DNA of 64,000 nucleotides from Euonymus europaeus (Eukaryota; Streptophyta; Magnoliopsida; Celastrales; Celastraceae). A program made the translations under genes and the position numbers. The notes beneath the pieces are model-generated. The model searched no databases and was not told the origin of the DNA. It saw nothing but the letters and a program-made list of their open reading frames with translations. Shown in pieces: positions 10,300-20,246 of the stretch; position 1 is the stretch's first letter, and the number at the start of each line of letters is the position of its first letter. The stretch spans positions 8,561,001 to 8,625,000 of the forward strand of contig OY756957.1 of assembly GCA_963580455.1 (NCBI GenBank), read 5' to 3'.

Positions 10300-12403
10300 T
10301 GTAACATCCCGAATCTTCAAATAGCGTACAAAATAGAGTACGAGTGACATATGACAATTATAGGTGTTAAATAGGATCATAATAATTCAGAGTGTTTTAA
10401 GATGTTTGGAATTAAATAGAATCAAACTATTTTTTTATTAAATTCTATACGATAAATAAAAATTATGTGCATAAAGATCGTCGGGGACGGAGTTAGGATG
10501 AAATTGATGTGAATTTTAGGAGTTAAGAGATAGAGAAGTTAATGGCAAAATTATAAATTAAATAGGACTATTTGGTAAATAACGTGGAAGGGTAGGGACA
10601 CAATAGTAAAAGGCTAATAATATAATTTTTATATATAAATATATGGATACCAGCACAGAAATCGAGAAAACCTAAATAAATAAATAAAAAGAAAAAAAAA
10701 TTACGAAAGAGAAGGAGGAGGCGGCGGACGAAAATCGAAATCCCTGCTCCGACGATGAATCGGGAAACGGGTAGCATGAGAAGGACGGGAATGACGAGAC
10801 GAAACCATTGATATCAATTTTGGAAAGAACGGAGCCGGTTTGAGCTCTCAACGACGACGTGGAAGATCTCGGGGCCGACGACTTTGAAGCGCACGTCCGG
10901 CAACCTCTCAGGTAAACAAAACCAGCACTAAACTCACCGTTCCTCCCTCTGTAGATTAAGGCAGTTCGTGACCTCCACCGCACCACCATAGGCGACGACC
11001 CGTTAACAAAACCCGGAGGGTCTGTCAGATTCCCTCGTGCGAAGAAGAAGAAGAGCGACCGGGTCTGCCTGACCCGGTTGTGATTATTTAGATTGATTAA
11101 TTTTAATTGTATTAATTAATGTTAATGGTATAGATAAAATGAATTGATTAAAAATAAGAATACTAATAAGTGATTATGGATATTATATGGGTATTAGGAA
11201 CCTATCACTTAAGTTTTTTTAAATTAATTAACGAGAAATAATAAGAATAAACGTTAATGACTTTAGGTATTATTATGGATTTCAGGGACAAATTTCGATA
11301 GTCAAAAATATCAGGAACTTACGGGAACACGTTAAAGTAAGTAATACTCACCTGTGTCACGGAATTACATGCTGAATGATTGTTAATTTTACAATTTCTG
11401 TATTTGTATGTGTATTATATTTATAAGGTATGTATATATATATATATATGTTAGTATGATTAATTTGTGGTAATGAGATTGATATTGTTATAATAATAAT
11501 TGTATCGACTCTGTTGATTATAGACATCAACTTAATTGCGGTGATTTTGGTACTGGTTGATTGTGAACTGTCATGTGATGAAATGTATATATATATTAAT
11601 ATGAGGCTGAACTGACGATGATGAGTTATTTGTGAATGGTGAACTGTTATGTGATGTTATTTAGATATGACAATTAATGGTTGTATTGCATGAAACATAA
11701 CATATCATGGCATACATGACACATGCATTTAAGAAAAATGAAAGGAAATTGGTACCGGAAATGAAAATGGAAATGTATTATGACTGAAAAGTGTTCTTTG
11801 GTAGAATACTTAATATAAGGAAAATCCCGACCGGTTGCTCTGTAGCAGTGTATCTAGGTTAAGGGCCCGAGTACTGAAAAAAATAATTTAAATGGCTGAT
11901 TGTCTTCTAATGATGATGTTCATGTGCATTCATGCATAAGTATTACTTGCTGAGCCTCGGCTCACTATGTTCCGTGATGCAGGTATTGAATTCTTAGATG
12001 ATTATGCTGAGCTAGGAGTTGATGGTGTCGCCGTAGATCCATGAAGAAGATGCTCATGTGACAGGAGTTAATTTTCACAGAAGATTAATCAATTAAGTTT
12101 TTCATTTATTTATGCACTTATAATTAACAGCTTTGATGTGTAGTAATAAATGTAGACGCGGAAAAACCCGGATGAGAAGTATAGGATTTACGGTAGTATT
12201 CTTAGAGGATATTAATTGAAGGTTACTGCTTATTTAAAATATATAAGATGACGCATTAAATTCAGGTTATGTCAGTATTAACTTGGTGGAATTATTTCTT
12301 ACAGTGGATCTGTTTAAATATAATGGTGAGTTTATACTGAAAAATAAGTAGCGTTCTGGACTACAAGCCCGGTAATTAGGGTTTCGTGGGACGGGGCGTT
12401 ACA
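10300..12403 (+). mobile_element. Solo LTR (2104 bp) of a large gypsy element, Tekay-like, inside tandem unit 6
   Basis: The insertion begins TGTAACATCCCG and ends CGGGGCGTTACA, giving TG...CA ends with an imperfect inverted repeat. It is flanked by a perfect 5-bp target-site duplication, CAAAC (10295-10299 and 12404-12408). Removing it restores a normal 440-bp unit. It has no coding domains. The internal TTGCTGAGCCTCGGCTCACT stretch followed by a GCAGGT site near the 3' end is of a kind I know from long LTRs of Tekay/Del chromoviruses, so a solo LTR left by LTR-LTR recombination is the best reading. Confidence 0.85.
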
Positions 12404-13670
12404 CAAACGTACATAACTAACCTCTGGATGATTATGCCACATATCTTAATCATCAAGAACAATAAATGGTAAATAACATGCAAGTTTAGTAGTCTTCTTT
12501 CTATATATGATGCTTCAACTAGTGGATCTTCTTTCTTTGTTTCTTTCTTTCATAGAAACAAAAAGAGAGCACCTGTCTGTTATGTCACAAAAACCAACAA
12601 TCATCGTGCCCATCAAGCTAGGCAAATGCATATCACAAATGTCCGGCACGAGAAATCTTCATTGACTTCAAATGCTTTGTAACCTCTCTTTCATGAGTGA
12701 CATTTTTAAAAAGAGACAAATGTCTTGTGGAGAAATAAACTATAATTAAGGGAGAAGACTTGGACTTTATCCCTTCAAATTCTCAAATTGATTTTTCCCA
12801 AATCATATTAGCCTCAAATTGGAGGTAATTACGATTACAACCTCACAAACGTACATAACTAACCTCTGGATGATTATGCCACATATCTTCATTATCAGGA
12901 AAAATAAAAAGAAAATAACATGCAAGTTCAGTAGTCTTCTTTCTATATATGATGTTTCAACTAGTTGATCTTCTTTCTTTGTTTCTTTCTTTCATAGAAA
13001 CAAAAGGAGAGCATCTGTTTGTCTATGTCACAAAAACCAGCAATCATCGTGCCCGTCAAGCTAGGCAAATGCATGGCACAAATGTCCGCCATGAGAAACC
13101 TTCATTGACTTAAAATGCTTTGTAACCTATCTTTTAGGAGTGACATTTTTAGAAAGAGACAAATTTCTTGCTGAGAAATATACTATAATTGAGGGAGAAG
13201 ACTTGGACTTTATCCCTTCGAAGTCTCAAATTGATTTTTCCCAAATCATATTAGCCTCAAATTGCAAGCAATTACGATTGCAACCACGCAAACGTACATA
13301 ACTAACTTCTGGATGATTATGCCACATATCTTAATTATTAAAACAAATAAAAGGAAAATAATATGCAAGTTCAGTAGTCTTCTTTCTATATATGATGCTT
13401 CAACTAGTGGATCTTTTTTCTTTGTTTCTTTCGTTTACAAAAATAAAAAGAGAGAACTTGTCTGTCTATGTCATAAAAACCAACCGTCATCGTGCCCGTC
13501 AAGCTAGGCAAATGCATGGCATAAATGTCGGGCATGAGAAACCTTCATTGACTTGAAAATTGCAACCTCTGAATGACATTTTTAGAAATAGACAAATATC
13601 TTGTGGAGAAATAAACTATAATTGAGGGAGAAGACTTGGACTTTATCACTTCAAAGTCTTCATTTCACCA
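12404..13670 (+). repeat. Tandem array of ~440-bp units, right block (rest of unit 6, units 7 and 8)
   Basis: This is the same family as the left block. Unit 6 resumes exactly after the inserted LTR, unit 7 has its phase marker at 12819 and unit 8 at 13262. Unit 6 matches unit 3 (GTCTGTTATGTCAC, GCATATCACAAATG) and unit 7 matches unit 4, which completes the three-unit period. Unit 8 is more divergent and decays near 13670, about 60 bp upstream of the TATA box of the receptor gene, so the array is in direct promoter contact with that gene. Confidence 0.92.
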
Positions 13671-13730
13671 AAGACTTGCACTTTATCACGGTTACATGCT
13701 TAAGACGATACATAATTTGTTTAATGTGTT

Positions 13731-13738
13731 TATAAAAG
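13731..13738 (+). promoter_or_regulatory. TATA box of the receptor-like protein gene
   Basis: TATAAAAG lies 41-48 bases upstream of the ATG at 13779, in a good position for a short-leader plant gene. Nothing else TATA-like of this quality is nearer the start. The AACC immediately before ATGGCT gives a favourable plant initiation context. Confidence 0.7.
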
Positions 13739-13778
13739 GCTACTCAAATCACTTTTCTTCTTCAACTCATAAAAAACC

Positions 13779-16700
13779 ATGGCTAATTCAATACTGAATG
13801 CCTTCGGATTTCTGGGTTTGCTCTTCTTACCGTCTTTCTTTAATCAAATAGAGTTATCCACTTCCTTGTCCCCTCTATGTCACGGTGAGGAGAGATCTGC
13901 CTTGCTGCAATTCAAGCAAAGCTTTGTCCTAAACAAGTCAGCTTCTAGTGATCCTTCTGCTTATCCGAAGGTGACATCATGGAATCAACGAGGAGAGACC
14001 ATGGATTGCTGCTTATGGGATGGAGTTGAGTGTGATGAGCGCACTGGCCGAGTGATTGGCCTCGACCTCAGTAGTAGCTGCCTCTATGGTTCCATCGACT
14101 CCAGCAGCAGCCTCTTCCAACTTGTTCAGCTTCAAACGCTTAACCTTGCAGATAACGACTTCAACTACTCTCAAATCCCATCTGGGTTTCGCCATCTTTC
14201 GATGCTAACACACCTCAACCTCGCCTTCTCTGGATTCTATGGCCAAATCCCATTGGAAATTTCAGAGCTAACCAGATTGACTTTTCTTGATCTAACTGGA
14301 GGTGTAGATTTGTCGTTTGGAAAATATTTGCAGCTCAAAAGTCCTGGTCTCAGAAGGTTAGTTGCAAACTTAACTAGCATCCAGGAGCTTAGCCTTGCTA
14401 ATGTAGACATATCTTCTGAAGTCCCCGACTCCATCGCAAATCTGTCTTCATTGAGATCTCTCTATCTCGGAAACTGTGGAATGTTTGGTCTATTTCCAAT
14501 GCAAATTTTCAATCTACCAAACCTCGAGCAGCTCAGTGTGCCGGTAAATGAAAATCTTACAGGTTATTTACCTGAATTTCAATGGGGCTCACCCCTTGAG
14601 ATACTATGGCTTCAGAGCACCAATTTCTCGGGTCCAGTACCTAATTCAATTGGCAACCTTCATTCACTGGCCAAGTTGGATATTAGAGACTCCAATTTCT
14701 ATGGCCCACTCCCATCTTCGCTCGGAAACCTTACCAACCTCAGAATTCTAATTTTGCAGTATAACAACTTTCAAGGCCAAATCCCTTCTTCATTGGCAAA
14801 CCTTACGCAGCTTACTCAATTGTCACTTTCTAAAAATAATCTCAGTGGGGGATCCATGTCTTGGGTTGGTAACCAAAACAAGCTCACTCTTTTGAGTCTT
14901 GCTTATTGTGGTTTAACCGGTGAAATATCCCCATCTCTTGGAAACCTTACCCAACTTAGAAGTTTAATCCTTCTTTCGAACCATTTAACCGGTCGAATTC
15001 CACATTGGCTGGCTAATCTCACCGAACTAACTCTCGTGGAGCTTGGCGATAATGAATTGCATGGCCCCATTCCAGATTCAATTTCTAAGCTACTGAACCT
15101 TGAACAACTTATCTTGTACCTCAATCACTTAAGCGGTATTTTGAATCTGGACATGTTTTTCAACCTTAAGAATCTCACATGGCTTGGATTATCAGGTAAC
15201 AGCTTTTCATCAGTGATCGAAACTAGTCTGAACGCTACTCTTCCAAAGTGGAAGCTGTTGGAACTCGATTCATGCAACTTGACGGAATTCCCGAACTTCC
15301 TCAGATACCAAGACAAGTTGGAGAAATTGAATCTCGGTGGAAACAACATCCATGGCCCAATTCCAAATTGGTTGTGGAACACAGGTAGAGAAACTATGTG
15401 GTATCTTGGACTTTATTTCAATTCTTTGACTGGCTTTGAGCAACCTTCGTTAGTCTCGAGCATGTCTAAACTACAATTTTTAGAATTGCAATCCAACAAG
15501 CTGCAAGGATCAGTCCCTATACCACCAACTTCCGTTGTTGCGTATTCTGTCTCAAACAACAGTTTAACTGGGGAAATTCCACTGATGTTATGCAATCTAC
15601 ACCTTTATTTCCTCGATTTATCTCACAACAACTTGAGTGGCATGCTTCCGCAATGCTTGTTCAACATGGAAAATTCATTATTACTATTGAATCTGGGATA
15701 CAACTCTCTCCATGGAACCATTCCTGAAACATTCAAAAACGGAAGTAAGCTGAAGATGATTGATTTAAGTCATAATAAGTTGCAGGGGAAGATACCCAAG
15801 TCATTGGCAAATCAAATCACATTGGAGATTCTTAAACTCGGAGAAAACAAAATTGCCGATAAATTCCCCTCTTGGTTGGGAACTTTGCCAAATCTGAAGG
15901 TCCTCATCTTGAGATCCAACAAACTTTCTGGAGCAATTGGCAGGCCGACAACAGGTTTCGATTTTTCCATGTTGCGAGTTATCGATCTCTCCTACAATGG
16001 TTTTACAGGTGCCCTGCCATCCGACTACTTTCAGAACTGGAATAGCATGAGAACTGTTGATAAATCTCAGTTTTCATATATGGAGGATAAAAGTACAACT
16101 GTGTGGTCTCATGGTTACAAGATTACTTACGTGTCTCCAATCTGTTACTACTACCAGTTGAGTATGATTAACAAAGGGGTGGACACAGATTATACGAAGA
16201 TCCCAAATATCTTGGCAGCTATTGATTTTTCAGTCAACAAATTTGAAGGAGATATACCAGAATCCATCGTTACTTTGAAGATGCTCCATTCACTAAACCT
16301 TTCCAGCAATCATCTGTCGGGGCAAATCCCATCACGAATAGCAAACTTGAAGGAGCTTGAATCATTAGATCTTTCGAGCAACATGCTCACTGGAGTAATT
16401 CCGCAGCAAATGGTGCAGCTTACGTTTCTTTCATTCTTCAATGTCTCACACAACCAGCTAGTGGGTCCTATACCACAAGGAAAACAGTTTGGAACATATG
16501 AGAACAGTTCATACAAGGACAACCTGGGATTATGTGGGAAGCCATTGTCAAATGTGTGTGGAAATGCTCCGCCTCCGCCAACTGCTGAAGATGATCAAGG
16601 ATCAGATTCCTTAGAATATATTTTTTGGATGGTTGTTCTGATAGGATATGGAAGTGGGCTAATTGTTGGAGTAGTCATCGGGCTCCGGTTCACCACATTG

Positions 16701-16781
16701 AGATATGACTGGATTATGAAAACATTTGGGAGAAGACAACCAAAAAGGAGAAGCCAAAAAAAGAGGGGAGGAAGAGTTTGA
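13779..16781 (+). CDS. Leucine-rich-repeat receptor-like protein (Cf/Ve-type RLP)
   Basis: An intact, intronless 1000-codon gene for a plasma-membrane immune receptor of the receptor-like protein class. Order: signal peptide (about residues 1-28, LGLLFLPSFF core); LRR N-terminal cap with CHGEERSALLQFKQSF and the paired-Cys DCCLWDGVECDERTGRV; roughly 30 extracellular LRRs (LxxLxLxxNxLxGxIP); a non-LRR island at about residues 750-810 ending in MINKGVDTDYTKI; four last LRRs; a C-terminal cap with NLGLCGKPLSNVC; an acidic spacer; one membrane helix (about 947-971, IFWMVVLIGYGSGLIVGVVI) with GxxxG spacing; and a 29-residue basic tail without kinase. Family knowledge: such RLPs signal through SOBIR1 and BAK1 kinases. 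Many NxS/T sites fit a glycosylated ectodomain. The ligand is unknown. ATG choice: the first Met before the signal peptide, 41-48 bp after a TATA box. Confidence 0.95.
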   Translation: MANSILNAFGFLGLLFLPSFFNQIELSTSLSPLCHGEERSALLQFKQSFVLNKSASSDPSAYPKVTSWNQRGETMDCCLWDGVECDERTGRVIGLDLSSSCLYGSIDSSSSLFQLVQLQTLNLADNDFNYSQIPSGFRHLSMLTHLNLAFSGFYGQIPLEISELTRLTFLDLTGGVDLSFGKYLQLKSPGLRRLVANLTSIQELSLANVDISSEVPDSIANLSSLRSLYLGNCGMFGLFPMQIFNLPNLEQLSVPVNENLTGYLPEFQWGSPLEILWLQSTNFSGPVPNSIGNLHSLAKLDIRDSNFYGPLPSSLGNLTNLRILILQYNNFQGQIPSSLANLTQLTQLSLSKNNLSGGSMSWVGNQNKLTLLSLAYCGLTGEISPSLGNLTQLRSLILLSNHLTGRIPHWLANLTELTLVELGDNELHGPIPDSISKLLNLEQLILYLNHLSGILNLDMFFNLKNLTWLGLSGNSFSSVIETSLNATLPKWKLLELDSCNLTEFPNFLRYQDKLEKLNLGGNNIHGPIPNWLWNTGRETMWYLGLYFNSLTGFEQPSLVSSMSKLQFLELQSNKLQGSVPIPPTSVVAYSVSNNSLTGEIPLMLCNLHLYFLDLSHNNLSGMLPQCLFNMENSLLLLNLGYNSLHGTIPETFKNGSKLKMIDLSHNKLQGKIPKSLANQITLEILKLGENKIADKFPSWLGTLPNLKVLILRSNKLSGAIGRPTTGFDFSMLRVIDLSYNGFTGALPSDYFQNWNSMRTVDKSQFSYMEDKSTTVWSHGYKITYVSPICYYYQLSMINKGVDTDYTKIPNILAAIDFSVNKFEGDIPESIVTLKMLHSLNLSSNHLSGQIPSRIANLKELESLDLSSNMLTGVIPQQMVQLTFLSFFNVSHNQLVGPIPQGKQFGTYENSSYKDNLGLCGKPLSNVCGNAPPPPTAEDDQGSDSLEYIFWMVVLIGYGSGLIVGVVIGLRFTTLRYDWIMKTFGRRQPKRRSQKKRGGRV

Positions 16782-17059
16782 AATTATGGGGCATTCAGGT
16801 ATCCTTGCCATGGTTTAAATTTTTGCATAATGCCATAAACTATATATATACACTAGGTTATAATTTGTTCTCGTACAATTTTATTATTCACAGTGACAAA
16901 TCTTTTGCTACCGATTAGTTATCCAAGAATTCATGGATCCTGAATTCGAGACGCTGCATTCTCCATCTATCTATCAGCATAGCGGTACTAACACTACCAT
17001 GAAAAAACAAACAGGAGATCACATTACCCCTCCACAGGAAGATTAACGAACATCTAACT

Positions 17060-17451
17060 TTATTTTGGGTGTATGGGGCGAGCAACTTCATTGTAACTTG
17101 ATCCGTTTTCCTGATCACTGATCTCCTCTTCACAACTGTCATCGGCAGATTTCGAGTTCATGATGTTCTCCTTTTTCTCATATCGCTAACAGGTCCCAGT
17201 TAAACGAAAAACAGAAAAAATTAACATTCCTTGCCGAAGACATAGCTCTGACTCAAAAACACTTCCTCGCATTATCGGCTAATAAAAGAGATTTGTAGAG
17301 GGGAAAAAATTCACTCAAGATGAGAGCAGAATGGTAGAGGGAAAAAAAAATTGTACCTTCCTACTTTTTGATCAAACTGTTGTCTCTTCTTCATAATCAA
17401 TGAAGCTGCATCACCATTGAGTGGATCTAAAGGATTTGGGTAGAGTAAAAG
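17060..17451 (-). pseudogene. Ubiquitin-conjugating enzyme E2 fragment (UBC4/5/6, UBE2H class), last two exons
   Basis: Exon 17451-17365 encodes LLLYPNPLDPLNGDAASL then IMKKRQQFDQK, preceded by an AG acceptor (TTTCCTCAG) and followed by a GT donor. Exon 17185-17060 continues in phase with RYEKKENIMNSKSADDSC, then EEEISDQENGSS, and a TAA stop. This matches the C-terminal end of the class whose members carry an acidic Ser-rich tail after the E2 fold. The E2 core with its catalytic Cys would lie in upstream exons, which are replaced by a LINE remnant from 17.5 kb, so this is a gene fragment. Confidence 0.72.
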
Positions 17452-17593
17452 CTGAGGAAAAATTGATTAAAAGATTTGCATACACAAGACAATTTCTTTA
17501 ATATAAGACCAATCCTAGAAAATCCTACATAGAAGAACATGAATGGCACTCTTGAAAGTAATGAGGAAAAACGAACTGCATTGGTCTCCATGA

Positions 17594-18030
17594 TTGATGA
17601 TTAATAACGTCCAACAAATTGGGGCAATTTGGGTTGGATTACAAGTTACGTTGGATTGTGGATTTACGAATATCATGGCGAAATCCGATTCTTTTATTGT
17701 GATCAACCATGTGCTCTCAAGGATACTAAATTTCTTACCCTATGGTGTGATTGTTACTGCAATTCAATCTAAGCTACAATGGTTTTCACATGCAGAAATT
17801 AGTCATATCCGGAGAAGTGCCAACTTGATAGCTCATGGACTGACGTGTTTAGCTTTAAGGTAAGAGTATGATTGTTTTCTTATTGAGGAATGTCCTCATG
17901 AAATTTCTCATATTGTAATTCAAGATATTAAATTGTTTTCTTATTGAGGAATATCCTCATTTTGTAATCCAGGATGTTAATCTTTCAATATGATGAGCTA
18001 GTTTGGAGATCAAAAAAAAAAAAAAAAAAA
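17594..18030 (+). mobile_element. 5'-truncated LINE remnant: RNase H tail, 3' UTR and poly(A)
   Basis: The open frame 17594-17863 matches the plant L1-type RNase H domain (RVT_3): LQVTLDCGFTNIMAKSDSF holds the Asp of the active-site block, and HIRRSANLIAHGLTCLAL is the typical C-terminal motif. A stop at 17861-17863 is followed by a 3' UTR with a repeated TTCTTATTGAGGAAT motif and a run of 18 A at about 18012-18030. The 5' end is severely truncated, as is usual for LINE insertions. Confidence 0.8.
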
Positions 18031-19102
18031 TTTGGGGCAAATCTGCAAATATAAATTCAAAAAATTACGAAGTTATCTCGCCACAAAAGTATGATGCATT
18101 CAAGTCCCTAGTAATCATAAACGAAAATAGACAGTGTTATCCATACTGCCATCTGAATTTCAAACCCAGCAGAGGCAAGTTACAAAGAAAGTTTACCGAC
18201 TCTCTGTCTCCTCTCACTTCTCTAAAATAGTAAAATACATTCCAAACACAAATCAAAGAGCATTAACAAAAGGAATCAAAGAAAATGGCATAATTTTTTT
18301 TTCTTCACAAAATACCCTTCATATTACCCAATACCAGGCATAATGGATGCAGAAGCAAGATTACCCCGTAGACACCAAGTAATGAACGTTCTCCTCCATA
18401 TAACTCGTTTAAGTTCCCAATCTCTTAAGATCCAAAGTACAACACACCAAAAATACCTATGAAATCATCACCGAGATGCCCATAAAAAACCTTCCATAAA
18501 ATCCCACCTTTTTGCCTCCCTCGCTCACAATCGCTAAGAATGCACACAAGAATGCACACAATAGCCAAAAAACAGTTCCCAGAAAAAAGGACAAAAAAAT
18601 GCCACAAAGAAACTCCAAATTTTTTCCAAAAAATACAAACAACAGAATTAATGCGAGAATAAACTCTTAATAGAAAAATATTTCAATCATATATTTCCCA
18701 GGCACTGTTCATATAAAATAATGAATCGCAAGGTTGAGAGATGAGAAAAGGAGACAACACACAATTTCCATAAATTGTCTTTGTGGCTCATGCTGTTCCC
18801 TTTTTCTGTGGAATATGAATCTTACATTGACATAAATTACAGATCATGCATATAAACAAACTCTCTTTGTCTCATGGATGCAAATTACATTCATGAATAA
18901 CAAAAATATACAAACTCAAAAGAACAGAGAGCCATAAGGTTGATAAAAATGGTGAATATGAACCTTCCATTGGCAGCCCGGCCTGAAAATTCAACACAAC
19001 TACATCATCAGTCGCCAATCTCAATATTAAAGAATTAAAGTAAGACTCTTGCATACTTTATGTCCACACAACTTTAGCTGAATGTATAAAAGGGTTACAT
19101 TT
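18031..19102. other. Probable 3' region of an unrecognised minus-strand gene; no clear exon
   Basis: This is AT-rich and has no convincing open frame. The part 18937-19166 is one copy of a local duplication whose partner is 19973-20246. Repeated AATGCACACAAG at about 18539-18560 is the only other structure noticed. Confidence 0.35.
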
Positions 19103-19257
19103 AACACAATAAAAAAAAAGTCTTAGCCATTGATGAAATTGAGAGGTCTTTAAGAGCAGTAATGGCCGTCCCTTGTCCTTTTCCAGCCAGAACATTCTTA
19201 GAATAATTCTCCAGAGATCCGACCTCACCCCGTTCTTGCTGGAAAACAAACTCAATT
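19103..19257 (-). other. Putative exon of an unrecognised minus-strand gene
   Basis: After an acceptor (TTCGTATGGCAG) the minus strand reads openly: VIEFVFQQERGEVGSLENYS, then KNVLAGKGQGTAITALKDLS. Its composition is protein-like and unlike the AT-rich surroundings. I do not recognise the family. The 3' part of this exon (from ALKDLS on) is duplicated in degraded form near 20210-20240. Confidence 0.4.
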
Positions 19258-19468
19258 ACCTGCCATACGAATGATTGAGCAAATTGTAAGAAACACAGCA
19301 AAAAGAAAAAAGAGAAATAACAAACAAAAATCGAAAAGGAAGAAAAGAAGAAAGAGCTCAATGCCTATATGCAGGTCTGATTTGGAAAATCTATTTAAGC
19401 AAAGTTATACTCCAATGCTTATCAGGGAACTTCTCTATTAACATGGGTAAAACTCCTTCCGGAGGGGT

Positions 19469-19492
19469 GGTGAGACTTGAACCACTCAGCCA
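19469..19492 (-). repeat. tRNA-like A/B-box motif, possible SINE remnant
   Basis: On the minus strand TGGCTGAGTGGTT resembles a Ser/Leu-tRNA A box and runs straight into GGTTCAAGTCTCACC, which resembles a B box. Both are pol III promoter motifs of the kind plant SINEs carry, but here they overlap instead of being about 30 bp apart, so the copy is internally deleted or the match is coincidental. No poly-T or TSD boundaries were found. Confidence 0.3.
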
Positions 19493-19798
19493 CTAAACCA
19501 TTAGTGGGACTTCAGGGAACTTGTAGCAACACCAGATACCATTATTTAAATAAAAAGGAAGTCAGCCCCTCATCAAATTCGAAATTTATTGTTTAGCCAC
19601 TTTAGAAACACACAATGTTAAATGTGGATTAATGTACATATTCAATTGCTCAAAGTAATTTTCCATTTCTCGCCTATAAGGAACTGAGAGATGATTATTC
19701 CAATTTAACAATAAAACTCATTTCTGAAAGTTTGGAAACATGATTTATCACAAAACCAAAAAAAAACAAAAACAGAATAATACGTGAATATGTTCCAG

Positions 19799-19938
19799 TA
19801 TAGACTGTCCTAGATTCCTCAAACTACCCAGCACATTCTGGTCCATGACATCTCCTTTTAAGATTTCAGTGAAGCTACCGGCACAAATCCGCTTGCAATA
19901 GAGACCTCCAGTACAAGGTGTTCCCTCCCATAGCTCAG
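19799..19938 (-). other. Putative exon of the unrecognised minus-strand gene
   Basis: After an acceptor (TACCTGTTTAG) the minus strand encodes AELWEGTPCTGGLYCKRICA, GSFTEILKGDVMDQNVLG and SLRNLGQSILEHIHV without a stop. The dense coding-like run with acceptor context supports a real or recently real exon. No family is recognised. Confidence 0.42.
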
Positions 19939-20246
19939 CCTAAACAGGTACAAAAGCACAGAGAGTGTACAAGGTAGATAAAAATGGTGAATATACCTCA
20001 GTATCCTGGAAAGAGTCTCCAATCATTGGCAGCCATGGCCTGAAAGAAACACAATGGCCTGAAAATTCAACACAACTACATCACAAGTCGCCAATCTCAA
20101 TATCAAAGAATTAAAGTAGGACTCTTGCATACTTTATGTCCACACAACTTTAGCTGAACGTATAAAAGGGTTACATTTAACACAATAAAATAAAAAGAAG
20201 TCTTAGCCATTGATGAAATTGAGAGCTCTTTAAGAGCTATAAGGGA

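Larger units (their letters stand above)
18937..20246. repeat. Local direct duplication, copies at 18937-19166 and 19973-20246
   Basis: Both copies begin with GATAAAAATGGTGAATA and share GGCCTGAAAATTCAACACAA, CGCCAATCTCAATAT, GACTCTTGCATACTTTATGT and AGGGTTACATTTAACACAAT, through the start of the exon-like segment. They are about 1.04 kb apart. The second copy carries extra sequence near 20000-20060 and loses similarity after about 20246. This is a tandem segmental duplication inside the unrecognised gene. Confidence 0.85.

Noticed and set aside
11430..11450. (TA)n run inside the solo LTR
   Set aside because: A short simple repeat without evident role; not listed separately.
8066..13507. Conserved 80-100-codon plus-strand open frames in most tandem units
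   Set aside because: They start mostly at TTG, differ in length and reading frame between units through indels, and are AT-rich without domains. The shared frame follows from unit identity; I do not call them genes.
8040..13670. CRISPR-like or satellite-centromere reading of the 440-bp array
   Set aside because: CRISPR arrays have short repeats with unique spacers and are prokaryotic. Only eight units directly upstream of a gene argue against a centromeric satellite.
14013..16522. Several 60-85-codon minus-strand open frames across the receptor gene
   Set aside because: They are shadows of the LRR coding strand; their peptides have no domain and no separate promoter.
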